DNA of 8,206 nucleotides from Bacillota bacterium. Lineage in GTDB: Bacteria; Bacillota; Clostridia; Christensenellales; SZUA-584. The notes under the pieces are model-generated. The model was not told where the DNA came from and ran no database searches. It saw nothing but the letters and a program-made list of their open reading frames with translations. Both the position numbers and the translations under genes were made by a program. Where the stretch lies: the NCBI GenBank assembly GCA_023396555.1, contig JAEWWC010000111.1, positions 1 through 8,206 of the forward strand. The letters run 5' to 3'. This document shows positions 7,289-8,206 of this stretch, piece after piece; position 1 is the stretch's first letter, and every line of letters starts with the position of its first letter.

Positions 7289-7750
7289 TTACTTCCAGTT
7301 TTTAAAAATGACACTGCCTTCGCTCAGCAGAGCGCCCGGAATCGTGATGACGCCGTCCTGCAGGGTACGGTTTTTCTCGGTAATCGGCACCGGATTGCAT
7401 CCGCCGCTCTCCACGCCCACCGCGTCGCCCGTGAAACGGTTGCTGCAGTTCTGACATACTAGCTCGTCGCCCTCCGCTTCATAGTAACCCCGGCCGGAAG
7501 AGTAGCAGACCTGGCATGTGTTGAACGCCGTCCGTACCGTGTCATCAGACGCCATTAGTGCTACGATCTCCATTGGGGTGCCATTCACTTCCGCTATGAA
7601 AAACTTCGGCGTCGCCGACAGCTCACTGATATCGATCATGAGGCCCTCAGCATCGTCCGCTGGCTCTGCAACCACTTCTTTCGTCTGTGCTGACACATCG
7701 GTATTAACCGGCTTAGTCTCGTTTTCCTTCTGACCGTCTGTGGCTGACAA
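7289..7750 (-). CDS. DUF2318 (FtrD-like) Cys-rich protein; 5' end frameshifted
   Basis: The intact frame codes for 153 aa from a TTG at 7748-7750. A charged, low-complexity N-terminal linker (to about 35) is followed by a compact domain with NTCQVC (Cys79, Cys82), VCQNC (Cys99, Cys102) and GGCNPVPI (Cys118). That order of CxxC, CxxC and GGCNP is what I know from DUF2318 / FtrD-like proteins, often labelled Fe-S-containing and found with iron or copper transport genes. They are normally membrane-bound or lipoproteins. Here the TTG has only a weak upstream GATGGG and no signal peptide in frame, while a perfect SD, an ATG and a lipoprotein signal lie just upstream in other frames (7746-7829). 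The native product is therefore probably a lipoprotein whose leader has been split by two 1-nt deletions, or the read contains errors. As first gene of the copper operon it may bind Cu or Fe outside the membrane; this is inferred. Confidence 0.75.
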   Translation of the reverse strand: MSATDGQKENETKPVNTDVSAQTKEVVAEPADDAEGLMIDISELSATPKFFIAEVNGTPMEIVALMASDDTVRTAFNTCQVCYSSGRGYYEAEGDELVCQNCSNRFTGDAVGVESGGCNPVPITEKNRTLQDGVITIPGALLSEGSVIFKNWK

Positions 7751-7829
7751 CCCATCAGAAGCAATGCCGTCGTCAGCGACGCCAGCAGCCCTTTAGCATT
7801 TTCGTTATTAATTGTCTCGATTTCAACAT
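7746..7829 (-). other. Displaced start and lipoprotein signal peptide of the DUF2318 gene
   Basis: The ATG at 7827-7829 begins MLKSRQLITKMLK, a basic n-region. That frame then hits a TGA after 18 codons. Shifting -1 near 7789-7793 reads GLLASLTTALLLMGC, a hydrophobic core with lipobox LMGC. Shifting -1 again near 7746-7750 puts SATDGQKEN directly after the Cys and continues into the 153-aa body. Joined, these give a textbook lipoprotein start spread over three frames. One extra base at each junction would restore a single gene of about 180 aa covering 7289-7829. Confidence 0.65.
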
Positions 7830-7836
7830 GATATAT

Positions 7837-7842
7837 CCTCCT
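7837..7842 (-). promoter_or_regulatory. Perfect Shine-Dalgarno AGGAGG for the true DUF2318 start
   Basis: On the minus strand, AGGAGG lies seven bases before the ATG at 7827-7829. It is the strongest ribosome binding site in the window and argues that this ATG, not the TTG at 7750, is the original start of the first operon gene. Confidence 0.75.
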
Positions 7843-7860
7843 GTCATATAGTCACTTTAC

Positions 7861-7872
7861 CACAATATTGTG
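7861..7872. promoter_or_regulatory. Perfect 12-bp palindrome, candidate operator
   Basis: CACAATATTGTG is exactly self-complementary and lies about 32-43 bp upstream of the operon's first ATG, overlapping the proposed -10 element (7862-7867). A dimeric repressor or activator could bind here; which one is unknown. It does not match the CopY or CsoR boxes I know. Confidence 0.45.
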
Positions 7873-7889
7873 TGGAAAATATGTATCAA
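7862..7889 (-). promoter_or_regulatory. Candidate promoter of the copper operon
   Basis: On the minus strand, TTGATA (7884-7889) and TATTGT (7862-7867) are 16 bp apart. This would start transcription near 7855 and give a leader of about 26 nt with the SD inside it. The -10 match is only moderate. Both elements sit within inverted repeats, as expected for a controlled promoter. Confidence 0.35.
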
Positions 7890-7917
7890 TGGCGATGCTG
7901 TTCGAGTATCCATTGAT
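7885..7917. repeat. 8-bp inverted repeat, 17-bp spacing
   Basis: ATCAATGG (7885-7892) and CCATTGAT (7910-7917) are perfect complements. The left arm overlaps the proposed -35 box of the copper operon. The centre-to-centre distance of 25 bp is about two and a half helical turns. It could be a regulator site or, in RNA, a modest hairpin. Confidence 0.5.
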
Positions 7918-8010
7918 GGGCAAACTCAATCATGCCTCTTGACCATTATTTTCCGCTATGGTATTATTATTTATCATAATTATAGTTTTCGCAAGTATGC
8001 ACTTATTTGT

Positions 8011-8033
8011 ACTATACTTACAAAAACTATACT
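8011..8033 (+). promoter_or_regulatory. Direct repeat ACTATACT and candidate promoter region of the HxlR gene
   Basis: ACTATACT occurs at 8011-8018 and 8026-8033. Each copy contains TATACT, a good -10 hexamer. The left copy (8013-8018) would give a leader of about 24 nt; the right one would start transcription inside the SD. No strong -35 hexamer is seen at the right distance. AAGTAT at 7993-7998 also pairs with ATACTT at 8014-8019. HxlR-family proteins commonly bind palindromes near their own promoters, so autoregulation is plausible. Confidence 0.3.
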
Positions 8034-8048
8034 GTCAAAGGAGCGATC

Positions 8049-8206
8049 ATGAACTGTCATCACAGCGGACTCAACTGCCCGGTTGACGCCACGTTAAGTC
8101 TGATAGGCGGAAAATACAAATCCCTGATACTATGGCATCTCATGGATGGTGCGTTGCGGCATGGCCAGCTGCAAAAGCTTATCCATCAGGCAACGCCCAA
8201 AATGCT
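8049..8206 (+). CDS. HxlR-family winged-helix transcription regulator, N-terminal part
   Basis: Fifty-two codons are present before the right edge cuts the gene; the family is normally about 100-130 aa. The segment CPVDATLSLIGGKYKSLIL, then WHLMDGALRHGQLQKLI, and ATPKM follows the HxlR pattern closely: the conserved Cys-Pro, the GGKWK-like turn, the ILWHL helix, and the R-x-x-x-L-x-x-x-I DNA-binding helix. HxlR proteins are small dimeric DNA-binding regulators, several of which sense electrophiles or oxidants through the N-terminal conserved Cys (here Cys10). This one also has Cys3, His4 and His5 just before it. AAAGGAG lies six bases upstream of the ATG. It is transcribed away from the copper operon and shares its control region, so it could regulate that operon, itself, or genes further right. 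Confidence 0.88.
   Translation, partial: MNCHHSGLNCPVDATLSLIGGKYKSLILWHLMDGALRHGQLQKLIHQATPKM

Larger units (their letters stand above)
7830..8048. other. Divergent intergenic regulatory region
   Basis: This AT-rich 219-bp stretch lies between the copper operon and the HxlR gene and must carry both promoters. It holds a 12-bp perfect palindrome (7861-7872), an 8-bp inverted repeat with 17-bp spacing (7885-7917), a 5-bp pair ACCAT/ATGGT (7942-7946 and 7958-7962), and a direct repeat ACTATACT (8011 and 8026). No gene is convincing in it. Confidence 0.7.

Noticed and set aside
7870..8052. Plus-strand 60-codon reading frame through the divergent intergenic region
   Set aside because: It starts at a GTG with no Shine-Dalgarno, crosses both promoter regions and the repeats, has no recognisable domain, and ends inside the HxlR start codon region. 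It is best explained as chance.
1..8206. CRISPR arrays, tRNA or rRNA genes, insertion sequences
   Set aside because: No regularly spaced repeats, cloverleaf-like or rRNA segments, transposase frames or terminal inverted repeats were seen.

Overview
The window looks like a chromosomal segment of a Gram-positive bacterium, most likely an anaerobic Bacillota (Clostridia-type). The pointers are strong AGGAGG-type ribosome binding sites, moderately GC-rich coding DNA, a DUF2318 gene beside a metal-binding/DsbD-like fusion, and an HxlR regulator. Species cannot be named from the sequence.

Layout. All genes except the last run on the minus strand, so the biological order is right to left. From the right: a truncated HxlR-family regulator on the plus strand (8049 to the edge) and a divergent intergenic region (7830-8048) rich in inverted repeats. 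Then comes a tightly packed five-gene copper-handling operon: a DUF2318 cysteine protein (7289-7750, with a displaced lipoprotein leader out to 7829); a membrane fusion of HMA, DsbD/TauE-like and cupredoxin domains (5729-7276); a Cu(+)-type P1B ATPase, CopA (3241-5709); an OmpR-type response regulator (2528-3220); and a sensor histidine kinase (1127-2524). Gaps are 12, 19, 20 and 3 nt when the body starts are used. After a 155-nt gap with its own candidate promoter comes a divergent thymidylate-synthase-fold protein (210-971), which ends at a clear rho-independent terminator (148-180). The first codons of an unrecognised gene run off the left edge.

How the genes may work together (inference). 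The kinase has an extracytoplasmic loop unusually rich in Met, His and Cys, suggesting that it senses copper or a similar soft metal outside the membrane and signals through the response regulator to its own operon. CopA would export Cu(I) from the cytosol. The fusion protein could pass metal or electrons across the membrane between its N-terminal CxxC domain and its external cupredoxin. The DUF2318 protein would be an extracytoplasmic Cys-rich partner. The divergent HxlR protein has a Cys/His-rich N terminus and could be a second, thiol- or metal-responsive regulator at the shared region.

The most striking anomaly is the 5' end of the DUF2318 gene. A start codon with a perfect SD, a lipoprotein signal peptide ending in a lipobox, and the mature protein lie in three different reading frames, as if two single bases were missing. 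The first junction falls on a motif that fits the -1 slippery heptamer pattern.
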